DNA of 17,673 nt. It comes from H111-94 sp034436045. Its GTDB lineage: Bacteria; Chloroflexota; Ktedonobacteria; Ktedonobacterales; Ktedonobacteraceae. The stretch covers positions 1 to 17,673 of the forward strand of contig DAOTVZ010000128.1 of the NCBI GenBank assembly GCA_034436045.1. Direction: 5' to 3'. Shown piece after piece: positions 1-7,360 of the stretch. Under the pieces are notes generated by a model, which saw only the letters and a list, made by a program, of their open reading frames with translations, searched no databases and had not been told where the DNA came from. Every line of letters starts with the position of its first letter. Positions within the stretch are counted from its first letter, which is position 1. The position numbers and the translations under genes were made by a program.

Positions 1-1
1 T

Positions 2-1552
2 CCAGGCTTGCCTACCCTCTCTGTGTTACCCGGTGTGCATCGTGTGCGACCTTCATCGATGACAATTCCCTGGCTGGAGACGAGCCTGCTGTTGCCTGGC
101 TTCTGCTTCTTGTTTACAGGCTACCTGCTGGCTGTACGCTATCTGCCACGCTATTTGTCGCAACGTGGCATCATCCTTTCAACTCTACTGCTCGGCCTGC
201 TCTATATACTGATTCCGGTCGCAACCTCACAAGACCTGTTTTCATATATTGCTTATGCGCGCATGCTGTTTGTTTATCATTTTAATCCTCTGGTCCTACC
301 GCCAACAGCTATTCCACACGATATCATCTACCGATATATTTACTGGGTGCATCAGCCTTCCATCTATGGCCCCGTCTGGGTCTGGCTCTGCGGCATCTTG
401 CTGGAAATAACACTCCACATGGGTTTTACCCACGTGGCCTCTATGGTACTGATGCTGCGCCTGTTCTCGCTGGCAATGCATCTCGGCTCGGTTCAGTTGA
501 TCTGGTCGATAAGTGGTTATATGCAGAGAACGACACCGTATAGTGCCAGCTCGCAACAGCAGCGCATACGAGCCACGCTGGCCTTTGCCTGGAATCCTTT
601 TTTGCTGTTTGAGGCGGCTGTCAATGCCCACGTGGACATCACCATGCTGTTCTTTGTCCTGCTGTCAGTCTGGTTGCTGCTACCCCATATGCGCTATCCT
701 ATCCTTTCTACAGCATTGTCCGCTTTTATGCTGGCACTGGCAAGCAGCATTAAGATCACTCTAATATTCTTTATACCTGGTCTTTTGCTCTTTCTCTTTT
801 TGCGCTATATGCAACGCTGGACACACATCAGCCTGGCATTGCTGGCCTACGGGGGCACACTGCTACTGCTCTACGTGCCTTTCTGGGACGGTGGCAAAAT
901 CCTGGATGTACTCTCCATCAATCCAGGAGCCTTCCACGACATCAATTCACCCTACGCGGTGTTTGTTTATCTTACCGCCGCGCTGACGGGAAGCAGCGTA
1001 CTACCTCAAGCGGTCAGCGCCGCCTCACCCATTGAGCATATAGCGCATAGTGTGAGTATGGCGCTCCTGGGGCTGGGCTATCTTGCTCTGCTGTTCCTGG
1101 CCCTTAAGACATGGCAACGCCAGATACTGTTTTCGGTGCTGCTACGCTGGATGGCCCTGGTCTGGTTGTTCTATTGCGCGCTGGGTAGTCCCTGGTTCTG
1201 GCCCTGGTACATCGTGACCTTCCTGGGCCTGTACGCGCTAATTGAGGCCGGTTCCGTTGAACATGGCCCTCTGGCACGCCTGTTCCGCCTGCCGCTGACG
1301 GTACGGCTCCTTTCATTTAGCTCCCTCTGTGTGTATTGCTTTGTGTCGTTTGCACCCGCTATGAACTTTGTTGCCGGACTGAAACATTTCACGTGGGGCG
1401 ACCTGGCAGGTGCATGGCTCTGGTTGGTACCCTTGCTGGGGCTACGCCCGTCCGCTCTCCCGCGTCTGCGTCGAGCGCGGCAAGGCACCGGGTATCCGAA
1501 AGAGGATGCTCCTACTATGATAACGGGTAAGAACAACATCATATCACAGTAG
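2..1552 (+). CDS. GT-C family membrane mannosyltransferase-like protein, 5' partial
   Basis: This is a very hydrophobic protein with about 10-13 predicted membrane helices and no signal for a soluble domain. Seen from the first usable start (TTG at 8, 514 residues): an Asp in the first extracytoplasmic loop (SQDLFSYIAYAR, D76), a following FNPLVLPP and SIYGPVW stretch, WNPFLLFE near 195, and an aromatic PWYIV block near 399. This arrangement matches GT-C enzymes of the MptB/GT87 kind, which use polyprenol-phosphate sugars as donors to extend cell-envelope glycans on the outer face of the membrane. The frame is open to the left edge (codons at 2-7 are sense), so the N-terminus probably lies outside the window. 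No convincing ribosome binding site precedes the TTG at 8 or the ATG at 59. Family assignment is by motif recall; the exact sugar and acceptor are unknown. Confidence 0.7.
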   Translation, partial: PGLPTLSVLPGVHRVRPSSMTIPWLETSLLLPGFCFLFTGYLLAVRYLPRYLSQRGIILSTLLLGLLYILIPVATSQDLFSYIAYARMLFVYHFNPLVLPPTAIPHDIIYRYIYWVHQPSIYGPVWVWLCGILLEITLHMGFTHVASMVLMLRLFSLAMHLGSVQLIWSISGYMQRTTPYSASSQQQRIRATLAFAWNPFLLFEAAVNAHVDITMLFFVLLSVWLLLPHMRYPILSTALSAFMLALASSIKITLIFFIPGLLLFLFLRYMQRWTHISLALLAYGGTLLLLYVPFWDGGKILDVLSINPGAFHDINSPYAVFVYLTAALTGSSVLPQAVSAASPIEHIAHSVSMALLGLGYLALLFLALKTWQRQILFSVLLRWMALVWLFYCALGSPWFWPWYIVTFLGLYALIEAGSVEHGPLARLFRLPLTVRLLSFSSLCVYCFVSFAPAMNFVAGLKHFTWGDLAGAWLWLVPLLGLRPSALPRLRRARQGTGYPKEDAPTMITGKNNIISQ

Positions 1553-1554
1553 CG

Positions 1555-1572
1555 GCATCCCCTCGCGGATGC
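1555..1572 (+). terminator. possible weak terminator hairpin after the membrane glycosyltransferase
   Basis: GCATCC (1555-1560) and GGATGC (1567-1572) form a 6-bp stem with a 6-nt loop only 3 nt after the stop codon. It is followed by TTTGCTTCC, an interrupted T-run, so termination would be inefficient. The rest of the gap to 1759 is AT-rich; no clear -35/-10 pair was found for the next gene. Confidence 0.3.
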
Positions 1573-1759
1573 TTTGCTTCCGTCCCATGAGTATCAGACT
1601 TTGCACCTGCTCTGTGATGGGTCAAAAGTACTATTCTCATCAGTTGAGATGGTTCTATTCATCAAGACATGATATATTCACTATCATCAATATATAGAAA
1701 ATAGTAGAGTCATGAATATATTAATGATTAAATTAAGATGAAAAGGAGCCATAGTCATT

Positions 1760-3364
1760 ATGCCTTTCCCGTCCAAGCTCCTGAAACGTATACAAGGGTT
1801 GTCGTTATGGATGCGTTTACTCTCGCTGGCACTGGCAATACTGGTGGCAGGCGTGGGTATTGGCACAACAGCGTATCTGCTGGATAAACATTTCGTGAAG
1901 ACATCACCAAAGGGGAGTGTCGTAACGGTGCCGCGCCAGGTGGCCGACCCGACACCTGGGCCAACACCAACGCCAACGATTGAGCCGGTTTCGCCATATA
2001 TTTTCGGCACCAATATGAGCCTGTTTGACATACACGATCAGGTATTGAATTCGGCAGAGACGCGCGCGCTTTTGCAGCAGATGCATATGACGATGATGAG
2101 GATGCCGGTGCGCGAGAACCTGAGTACGGCGACAGAGGTACAGGCGGCCCAGGTCATTAAGAGTCTTGGCGAGGTACCGCTGCTGGTGCTGCCGGGATCA
2201 CGTTTCGCCAACGCGCTAAGCTTCGATACAAACATCATCCAGGCCATGAACCAGGTCTTTGGCAATAGTCCCGTCTACTACGAATTTGGCAACGAGGATG
2301 ACCTGCATGGTATGCCGGTCTCCGGCTATACCTCTGCCTGGAATACTATCGTGCCGCAGTTGAAAAAAGTGGCATTGAATGGTAAATTTATTGGCCCGGT
2401 GAACTACCAGTATAATCACGACTATCTCAACTACTTCTTACAGCACGCGCAGCCGCTGCCTGATGCCATTAGCTGGCACGAATATACCTGCGACGCAGCA
2501 GATGCGGCCAGTGTTTGTATAGCTCATATTGCTAACTGGACGACGCATATTGCTGATGCACGCGCTATCATGCAGGCTACAGTCAAAACGCTACTGCCCA
2601 TTATGATTACCGAGTGGAATTACGCGCCCGACGCCTATGCCAATGACGGCAAAAATAACGATCCGAACTTCCTTAAAACCTGGACAACGCAGGCACTACA
2701 GACACTGGCAGCGAATCGCGTATTTGCATCCATGCAATATTCATGTACCAACACAGCGATCCCCTTGATCACACCGGGCAATCAGATGACCATGCAAGGA
2801 GAAATCTTCCAGGCGCAGTATACGCAGATGATTGTACAACACCAGCAGCCCGCGCCGGTCACCGGCGTTGCGTCGCTCACGCCAACGGCAACGGCGGCTG
2901 TCACCTTCAATGGCCCGCTGGCCTTCTCATTCGAGGATGGCGGATTGGATGGTTGGACGGAGAATGGGCAAGGCATCACCAACCTGCAAAACAGCACCGA
3001 TGTGGCGCTGAACGGCTCGCACTCATTGATGGTGACGCTGAGCAACATCAGTGGCAGTGATTTCCCTTATATCGCGGTAAACACGGATACGTTACTATCA
3101 CCGCCGCAACCCGGTCAGACGATCAGCGCTTATGTATACATGCCCAGCAACTCGGTGAGCCTGACAGCAAAACTGTTCGTCGTAGATCAGCAGTATCATT
3201 GGGCTTCTGACACACTTGTGACCTTGCAGGCGGGCGTCTGGACGCATCTGACCTGCGTGGTGCCGCCGAATGTGACTCCGCGTCAACTGGGCATCCAGTT
3301 CAACAATAGTACCGGCAGTGGCATCAGTACGAGCGTCTATGTCGATGCCATCGGATGGCAATAG
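1760..3364 (+). CDS. membrane-anchored clan GH-A-like glycoside hydrolase with C-terminal carbohydrate-binding-like module
   Basis: 534 residues. A signal-anchor helix lies at about 16-42, followed by a Pro/Thr linker (PTPGPTPTPT, 64-73), a catalytic (beta/alpha)8-like region (about 78-360) and a beta-rich C-terminal module (about 386-534). The catalytic region has the two hallmarks of clan GH-A: EFGNE with candidate acid/base E179, and IMITEWN with candidate nucleophile E285, about 106 residues apart; SWHEY at 238-242 fits a substrate-binding strand. The C-terminal part (SFEDGGLDGW opening, YVDAIGW ending) looks like a jelly-roll carbohydrate-binding domain. It is probably displayed on the cell surface and cleaves a polysaccharide or glycoconjugate. 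GH39, GH79 or an unclassified family are possible. The ATG is supported by AAGGAG at 1743-1748, although the 11-nt spacing is long. The TAG stop is the first triplet of a palindromic hairpin shared with the next gene. Confidence 0.72.
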   Translation: MPFPSKLLKRIQGLSLWMRLLSLALAILVAGVGIGTTAYLLDKHFVKTSPKGSVVTVPRQVADPTPGPTPTPTIEPVSPYIFGTNMSLFDIHDQVLNSAETRALLQQMHMTMMRMPVRENLSTATEVQAAQVIKSLGEVPLLVLPGSRFANALSFDTNIIQAMNQVFGNSPVYYEFGNEDDLHGMPVSGYTSAWNTIVPQLKKVALNGKFIGPVNYQYNHDYLNYFLQHAQPLPDAISWHEYTCDAADAASVCIAHIANWTTHIADARAIMQATVKTLLPIMITEWNYAPDAYANDGKNNDPNFLKTWTTQALQTLAANRVFASMQYSCTNTAIPLITPGNQMTMQGEIFQAQYTQMIVQHQQPAPVTGVASLTPTATAAVTFNGPLAFSFEDGGLDGWTENGQGITNLQNSTDVALNGSHSLMVTLSNISGSDFPYIAVNTDTLLSPPQPGQTISAYVYMPSNSVSLTAKLFVVDQQYHWASDTLVTLQAGVWTHLTCVVPPNVTPRQLGIQFNNSTGSGISTSVYVDAIGWQ

Positions 3365-3385
3365 GGGCGGTTTACCCCGTCTCTA
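3362..3385. repeat. palindromic TAGGGGCGG hairpin containing the stop codons of two convergent genes
   Basis: TAGGGGCGG (3362-3370) pairs with CCGTCTCTA (3377-3385) as a 9-bp stem with two G-U-type positions and a TTTACC loop. The first three bases are the TAG of the plus-strand glycoside hydrolase; the last three, read on the minus strand, are the TAG of the response regulator. The hairpin could act as a transcription barrier between the convergent genes, but there is no T-run directly next to it. It is a degenerate member of the GTAGGGGCG repeat type seen elsewhere in the window. Confidence 0.65.
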
Positions 3386-3841
3386 CGCCGACCTGTTTTG
3401 TTCCCCAGTATCGCCCATCCTTGCGGATTCTCCGATGAAGCGGCGTACTGCGTCGAGCAGGTCGCGCATGTGAAAAGGCTTGACGATGATCTGATCGACC
3501 CCCAGACTGCTAGCATTCTGTTTACCAGCGCGGGCAGTGATGACGATGACGGCGGGCAAGGGATAAGGAGCCGTCCAACGCTCGCGTAGACGGGTGAGAA
3601 AGGTGCTACCATCCATGCCGGGCATTGCCAGGTCCAGTAAAATAGCGGCGGGATAGCGGCCCTCGCGGGCAGCATTGCTGATCCAGTCCAGCGCCTCCTG
3701 GCCCTCAGCAGCTTCCGCCGACTCAAACCCGTCCAGTTCTAAGGCCCAGGAGACCATATCGCGGATAGCCGGGTTGTCATCAACGATCAGCACTATCGAT
3801 TGCTGCATATGCTGCTCATATGGTATCTGCGTCATGCCCAT
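3383..3841 (-). CDS. single-domain response regulator (CheY-like receiver)
   Basis: 152 residues consisting of one receiver domain and a short tail with no DNA-binding or enzymatic output domain. Receiver landmarks are all present: acidic pair D21-D22 (VLIVDDNP), phospho-acceptor D70 (ILLDLAMPG), T102 (VITARAG) and K121 (VKPFH). It therefore should accept a phosphate from a histidine kinase and act by protein-protein contact; no kinase is in the window. Start is uncertain: ATG codons at 3841, 3835 and 3808 are in frame, and none has a strong Shine-Dalgarno sequence. The receiver fold begins at about residue 15, so even the start at 3808 would keep the domain. It lies downstream of the alpha/beta hydrolase on the same strand, separated by a hairpin repeat, so it may be the last gene of the lipA transcript. 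Its stop codon is donated by the hairpin at 3362-3385. Confidence 0.88.
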   Translation of the reverse strand: MGMTQIPYEQHMQQSIVLIVDDNPAIRDMVSWALELDGFESAEAAEGQEALDWISNAAREGRYPAAILLDLAMPGMDGSTFLTRLRERWTAPYPLPAVIVITARAGKQNASSLGVDQIIVKPFHMRDLLDAVRRFIGESARMGDTGEQNRSA

Positions 3842-3865
3842 GCTTTCTTATAATCTTTCGTCCTA

Positions 3866-3891
3866 TAGGGGCGGGATTTATCCCGTCCCTA
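3866..3891. repeat. palindromic TAGGGGCGGGA hairpin ending in the hydrolase stop codon
   Basis: TAGGGGCGGGA (3866-3876) and TCCCGTCCCTA (3881-3891) form an 11-bp stem with one G-T position and a TTTA loop. The right end CTA at 3889-3891 is the minus-strand TAG stop codon of the alpha/beta hydrolase gene. The hairpin fills most of the 47-bp gap to the response regulator start and may attenuate read-through or stabilise mRNA ends. Confidence 0.75.
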
Positions 3892-4683
3892 CAGGCTGTA
3901 CAAGAAATTCTGAATTACGCCGGTGAACACTTCTGGTTGCTCAAGATTAGAAAGATGACCCGCGTGCGGGATGACGGCGAATTGTGCGCTGGCGATCTGG
4001 GCTGCGTAGGCCCGGCTCTGCGTCGGCGGCGTGATGATGTCGTGTTCGCCCACGATAACCAGGGCCGGACAGTGGATGGTCGCTAGCAGGTCGGTAGAGT
4101 CGGGGCGCAGGGCCATACCGCGTGAGGCTGCTGCGATGCCTTGTGGAAGCGCGGTATGAATCATGTGCCTCACCTGCAACTCAACCTCTGGCCGATTCTG
4201 ACGAGTAAGGGGTGCGAGCAGGCGGGGAATTTGCTGGTCGGCAATAACATCTGTACCTTGCGACAGCACAAGCTGAGCGAGTTGCTCACGGTTCGCCTTC
4301 ACCTCAGCGCTATCGGCCTCTGGCTTCGTATCGCACAGGATCAGCGCCCGAACGCGCTGCGGATACTTGCGTAGAAAGGCGAAGGTCGCATAGCCCCCCA
4401 TCGACAGGCCACAGAGGACGGCCTGCTGCATACCGAGATGATCCATCAACCCGGCGACATCATCGGCAAAGTCCTCCATCGTCGAGACCTCTGCCCTGAT
4501 ATCGCTGCCTCCAAAACCGCGCCAGTCCAGCGCCACCAGGCGAAAACGCTGCTCGCCGAGCAGCGTTCGCACCTGGTAATCCCACATGTTGCGATTGAGC
4601 GGGAAGGCATGCAGGAAGATGAGGGGTTGCCCCATGCCGTGATCATCATAGGCCAGTTCCAGGTCATGAATACGTGCTTTCAC
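3889..4683 (-). CDS. alpha/beta-fold hydrolase
   Basis: 264 residues covering a complete alpha/beta hydrolase. The nucleophile elbow is GLSMGG with S94, the acid is D215 in VGEHDIITPP, and the base is H243 in PHAGHLSNLEQP. The oxyanion-side motif is FLHAFPLN (residues 23-30), with the usual HG replaced by HA. A lid region of about 60 residues lies between strands 6 and 7. The overall pattern resembles 3-oxoadipate enol-lactonase / pimeloyl-ACP methyl ester esterase-type enzymes, but this superfamily is too broad to name a substrate. The start is GTG, preceded by a GGAGAGG purine run. It lies 15 nt downstream of lipA and is almost certainly co-transcribed with it. The stop codon lies in a repeat hairpin. 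Confidence 0.88.
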   Translation of the reverse strand: MKARIHDLELAYDDHGMGQPLIFLHAFPLNRNMWDYQVRTLLGEQRFRLVALDWRGFGGSDIRAEVSTMEDFADDVAGLMDHLGMQQAVLCGLSMGGYATFAFLRKYPQRVRALILCDTKPEADSAEVKANREQLAQLVLSQGTDVIADQQIPRLLAPLTRQNRPEVELQVRHMIHTALPQGIAAASRGMALRPDSTDLLATIHCPALVIVGEHDIITPPTQSRAYAAQIASAQFAVIPHAGHLSNLEQPEVFTGVIQNFLYSL

Positions 4684-4698
4684 CCTCTCCAGCCCTTT

Positions 4699-5583
4699 CT
4701 ATGCCTGCGTGGCTCTGGTAGCGCCATCGGCCTGTTCGTGGGCGTGATAGGAGCTACGCACAAACGGCCCCGACTCCACGTGTTTGAAGCCCATCTTCTG
4801 GCCCTCAGCCTTCAGCGCTGCAAACTCTTCCAGCGGCACATAGCGCTGAATGGGCAGGTGCTGGAAAGACGGACGCAGATACTGGCCAATCGTGAGAATA
4901 TCGACATCATGCGCGCGCAGGTCGTGCATGACCTCAATGATCTCGTCCCAGGTTTCGCCCAGGCCGAGCATGAAGCCCGATTTAGTAGGAGCAGCCGGAT
5001 ACATCTCTTTAGCCCACTTGAGAACTTGCAGCGAGCGCTGATAGATGGCCTGCGGACGCACGCGCTTATAGAGCCGGGGGACGGTCTCCACATTATGGTT
5101 GTAGACATCCGGCTTCGCGTCCATCACGACTTTGAGGGCCTCGTAGACACCCTTAAAATCGGGCGTAAGCACCTCCACTTTACAGTCGGGATTAAGGCGG
5201 CGGATCCAGCGGATGGTGGCGGCAAAGACCGCAGCACCGCCATCCTTGAGTTCATCACGATTGACCGAGGTGACGACGGCGTGCCGCAGGCCCATCTCGC
5301 GCACCGCTTCCGCCACCCGCTTCGGCTCCTCCCAATCGAGTCCGCCAGGACGCCCGGTGGCGACGGCGCAGAAGCCACAACTCCGCGTGCAGACACTGCC
5401 CAGGATCATAAAGGTCGCGGTCTTATGTCCCCAACATTCGCCAATATTGGGGCAGCGCGCCTCCTCACAGACAGTATGTAGCGACTGAGTACGCATAAGA
5501 TTTTTGAGGGCGCGATAATTTTCGCCCTGTGGCGCGCGTACTTTGAGCCACTCTGGCCGACGTTCTGGGATAATAGTCGCCAT
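4699..5583 (-). CDS. lipA: lipoyl synthase (radical SAM)
   Basis: 294 residues, the usual length for LipA. It inserts two sulfur atoms into protein-bound octanoyl groups to form lipoyl cofactor. It carries the auxiliary [4Fe-4S] motif CX4CX5C (C39, C44, C50 in CEEARCPNIGEC), the radical SAM motif CX3CX2C (C65, C69, C72 in CTRSCGFC) and the C-terminal RSSY (276-279) whose Ser ligates the auxiliary cluster. The start at 5583 is chosen because AAAGGAA lies 7 nt upstream and MATIIPERRPEWLK matches the family N-terminus. An in-frame ATG at 5640 would add 19 residues translated from the repeat element and is rejected. It is followed after 15 nt by the alpha/beta hydrolase. Its likely client is the E2 protein encoded just upstream. 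No lipB, lipM or lplA is visible. Confidence 0.96.
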   Translation of the reverse strand: MATIIPERRPEWLKVRAPQGENYRALKNLMRTQSLHTVCEEARCPNIGECWGHKTATFMILGSVCTRSCGFCAVATGRPGGLDWEEPKRVAEAVREMGLRHAVVTSVNRDELKDGGAAVFAATIRWIRRLNPDCKVEVLTPDFKGVYEALKVVMDAKPDVYNHNVETVPRLYKRVRPQAIYQRSLQVLKWAKEMYPAAPTKSGFMLGLGETWDEIIEVMHDLRAHDVDILTIGQYLRPSFQHLPIQRYVPLEEFAALKAEGQKMGFKHVESGPFVRSSYHAHEQADGATRATQA

Positions 5584-5590
5584 TGCTTGT

Positions 5591-5597
5591 TTCCTTT
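5591..5597 (-). promoter_or_regulatory. ribosome binding site fixing the lipA start
   Basis: On the minus strand AAAGGAA lies 7 nt upstream of the ATG at 5583. No comparable site precedes the in-frame ATG at 5640, which lies inside the repeat element. Confidence 0.7.
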
Positions 5598-5617
5598 TGT
5601 AATATGCTACGTCTTCC

Positions 5618-5959
5618 CTCGTAGGGGCGTGATTCATCACGCCCTGGCAATGGTTCCAGGCTCTGGTAGGGCCTCATGAATGACGCCCCTACGACCTCTT
5701 CCATGACCGATGCCGGATGTGCCATTCCTTCTTCACGCCCTGGCAATGGTTCCAGGCCCTGGACGCCCTGGGAATGGTTCCAGGCCCTGGTAGGGCGTCA
5801 TGAATGACGCCCCTACGCATCCGTGACCGATACCGGATGTGCCATTCCTTCTTCATGCCCTGGGAATGGTTCCAGGCTCTGGCAGGGCCTCATGAATGAC
5901 GCCCCTACACATCCATGACCGATACCAGGTGTAAAAATCCTTCATCACGCCCCTACGAG
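5618..5959. repeat. 342-bp composite element with 16-bp terminal inverted repeats and three internal units
   Basis: CTCGTAGGGGCGTGAT (5618-5633) is repeated perfectly in inverse orientation at 5944-5959. Between them are three related units starting near 5638, 5734 and 5854 (about 96, 120 and 90-100 bp). Each unit has a CCTGG..CCAGG hairpin (CCCTGG[C/G]AATGGTTCCAGG), then an AGGGC[C/G]TCATGAATGACG palindrome ending in CCCCTAC (5666-5692, 5790-5817, 5881-5908), then a spacer containing TGACCGAT[A/G]CC; units 1 and 2 also share GTGCCATTCCTTCTT. Unit 2 contains a 28-bp tandem duplication (5736-5763 and 5764-5791). No ORF of note lies inside, so it is non-coding. It fills the 386-bp gap between the E2 stop codon and the lipA start. 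It looks like a non-autonomous MITE or REP-type composite. Transcribed, it would fold into a series of hairpins. Confidence 0.85.
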
Positions 5960-5969
5960 CAAACAAATT

Positions 5970-7331
5970 TTAATACACGTCTATCTCTCGCCCGTAGCTC
6001 TGCAATTTGGTGCGAACGACCTGCAAGAAGCCAGCGGCTCCCGCCCCGTCCAGGATACGGTGATCGAAGGAGAGACAGAGGTACATCATGTACCTGATGG
6101 CAATGGCGTCATCCTCCGTCACAACGGGCCGCTTGACCACAGCGTCCATGCTCAAGATGCCAGCATGGGGCTGATTAATAATGGGTACCGATATAATTGT
6201 ACCAAAGACACCCGGATTGTTCACAACAAACGTGCTACCCTGCATATCCTGCACGGTCAGCTTGTTGCTGCGGGCACGCTGCGCTAACTGACTGACCTGC
6301 CTGGCCAGACCGGCCAGCGTGTACTGATCGGCATCGTAGACAGTTGGCACAAGCAGACCGGCATCGGTGGCGACGGCAATGCCCAGGTTGATGCGCTTCT
6401 TGACAATGATCTTATTATCCTCCGTCCACGAGGAATTCATCAAGGGGAACTTGCGAATCCCCTCGCACACAGCCTTCATAACAAAAGGCACGTAACTGAT
6501 GCCATAACCCTCTCGCCGCTTGAACTCTTCCTTATTGCGCTCCAGCCATTTGGCAATGTTGGTCATATCGACCTCGACTACAGTGGTGGCATGCGGCGAG
6601 GTGCGTTTGCTGCGCACCATATGCTCGGCAATAGCCAGACGCATACGGCTGGGAATGATGACCTCCTCGTCGGCTCCCACTTCAACTGGCTCGCTGGTAG
6701 TGATCGGTTGCATAGAAGGCATCGATGCAACAACAGAGGGTTGTGGCCTGGCTTGAGCAGATTGAGCCGGTGCGGCAGTCGGCGCGCTGGTGCGCTGTTC
6801 CAGATAGGCCATGATATCCTCTTTGCGCACACGCCCACCGATGCCAGTACCGCTAATCTGGTTGAGGTCGATATTATGCTCACGGGCCAGGCGACGGGCC
6901 AGGGGTGAAATGCGCTGACGTTCCTCTTCACCCGCTTCATGGATACGACGGGCATTGTGCCCATCTGGATGGCCCTGCGCGACAATATGCTCAGTGCCGG
7001 AACTATTCTGCATGGCAGAGGCGGTGTTACTGGTCGCTGTGGCAGATACGGGCGTGCTGGTGACTGGTTGAGGCTGAGGCGCGCCGACATCTGCGCTCTC
7101 CTCGATCACGGCGATATCGGTACCCACCGGCACCGTCTCATCAGCTTTGACCAGGATTTTGACGAGGCGACCCGCCACCGGTGAGGGCAATTCCGCGTTG
7201 ATCTTATCGGTAATAATTTCGGCTAATGACTCGTCTCGCTCGACGTAATCGCCCTCCTGTTTGAGCCACGAGCCAATCGTGCCCTCGGCAACCGACTCAC
7301 CCAGGCGCGGCATTTTTACTGCTGTTGACAT
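5970..7331 (-). CDS. dihydrolipoyl acyltransferase, E2 of a 2-oxoacid dehydrogenase complex
   Basis: 453 residues with classical E2 order. An N-terminal lipoyl domain (about 3-78) carries lipoyl-lysine K43 in ITDKINAE. A Ser/Thr/Ala-rich linker is followed by a peripheral subunit-binding domain (about 140-177, ISPLARRLAREHNID, GTGIGGRVRKEDI), a second Ala/Pro linker, and the catalytic acyltransferase domain (about 225-450) with SFDHRILDGA, giving H424 and D428 of the HxxxD active site. It transfers the acyl group from lipoamide to CoA and forms the complex core. Branched-chain acyl, acetyl or acetoin specificity cannot be fixed from sequence alone; the E1 partners favour branched-chain type. 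The start at 7331 (MSTAVKMPRLGES) fits the family and is preceded by GAGG. The longer in-frame extension to 7523 is translation of an intergenic repeat. Confidence 0.94.
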   Translation of the reverse strand: MSTAVKMPRLGESVAEGTIGSWLKQEGDYVERDESLAEIITDKINAELPSPVAGRLVKILVKADETVPVGTDIAVIEESADVGAPQPQPVTSTPVSATATSNTASAMQNSSGTEHIVAQGHPDGHNARRIHEAGEEERQRISPLARRLAREHNIDLNQISGTGIGGRVRKEDIMAYLEQRTSAPTAAPAQSAQARPQPSVVASMPSMQPITTSEPVEVGADEEVIIPSRMRLAIAEHMVRSKRTSPHATTVVEVDMTNIAKWLERNKEEFKRREGYGISYVPFVMKAVCEGIRKFPLMNSSWTEDNKIIVKKRINLGIAVATDAGLLVPTVYDADQYTLAGLARQVSQLAQRARSNKLTVQDMQGSTFVVNNPGVFGTIISVPIINQPHAGILSMDAVVKRPVVTEDDAIAIRYMMYLCLSFDHRILDGAGAAGFLQVVRTKLQSYGREIDVY

Positions 7332-7360
7332 ATATTTATGTACCTCTTCGTACTCTACCA

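Noticed and set aside
4438..5481. A 347-codon plus-strand frame opposite lipA and the hydrolase
   Set aside because: It is antisense to lipA and the start of the alpha/beta hydrolase, both with complete motifs, and its translation shows no recognisable fold. High-GC antisense frames of this size are expected.
5584..5640. N-terminal extension of lipA by 19 residues from the ATG at 5640
   Set aside because: The extra codons are translation of the repeat terminus and the ribosome binding site lies at 5591-5597, in front of ATG 5583.
5638..5943. CRISPR-like array
   Set aside because: Units are 90-120 bp, unequal and repeated along their whole length including the spacers, with terminal inverted repeats and no cas genes.
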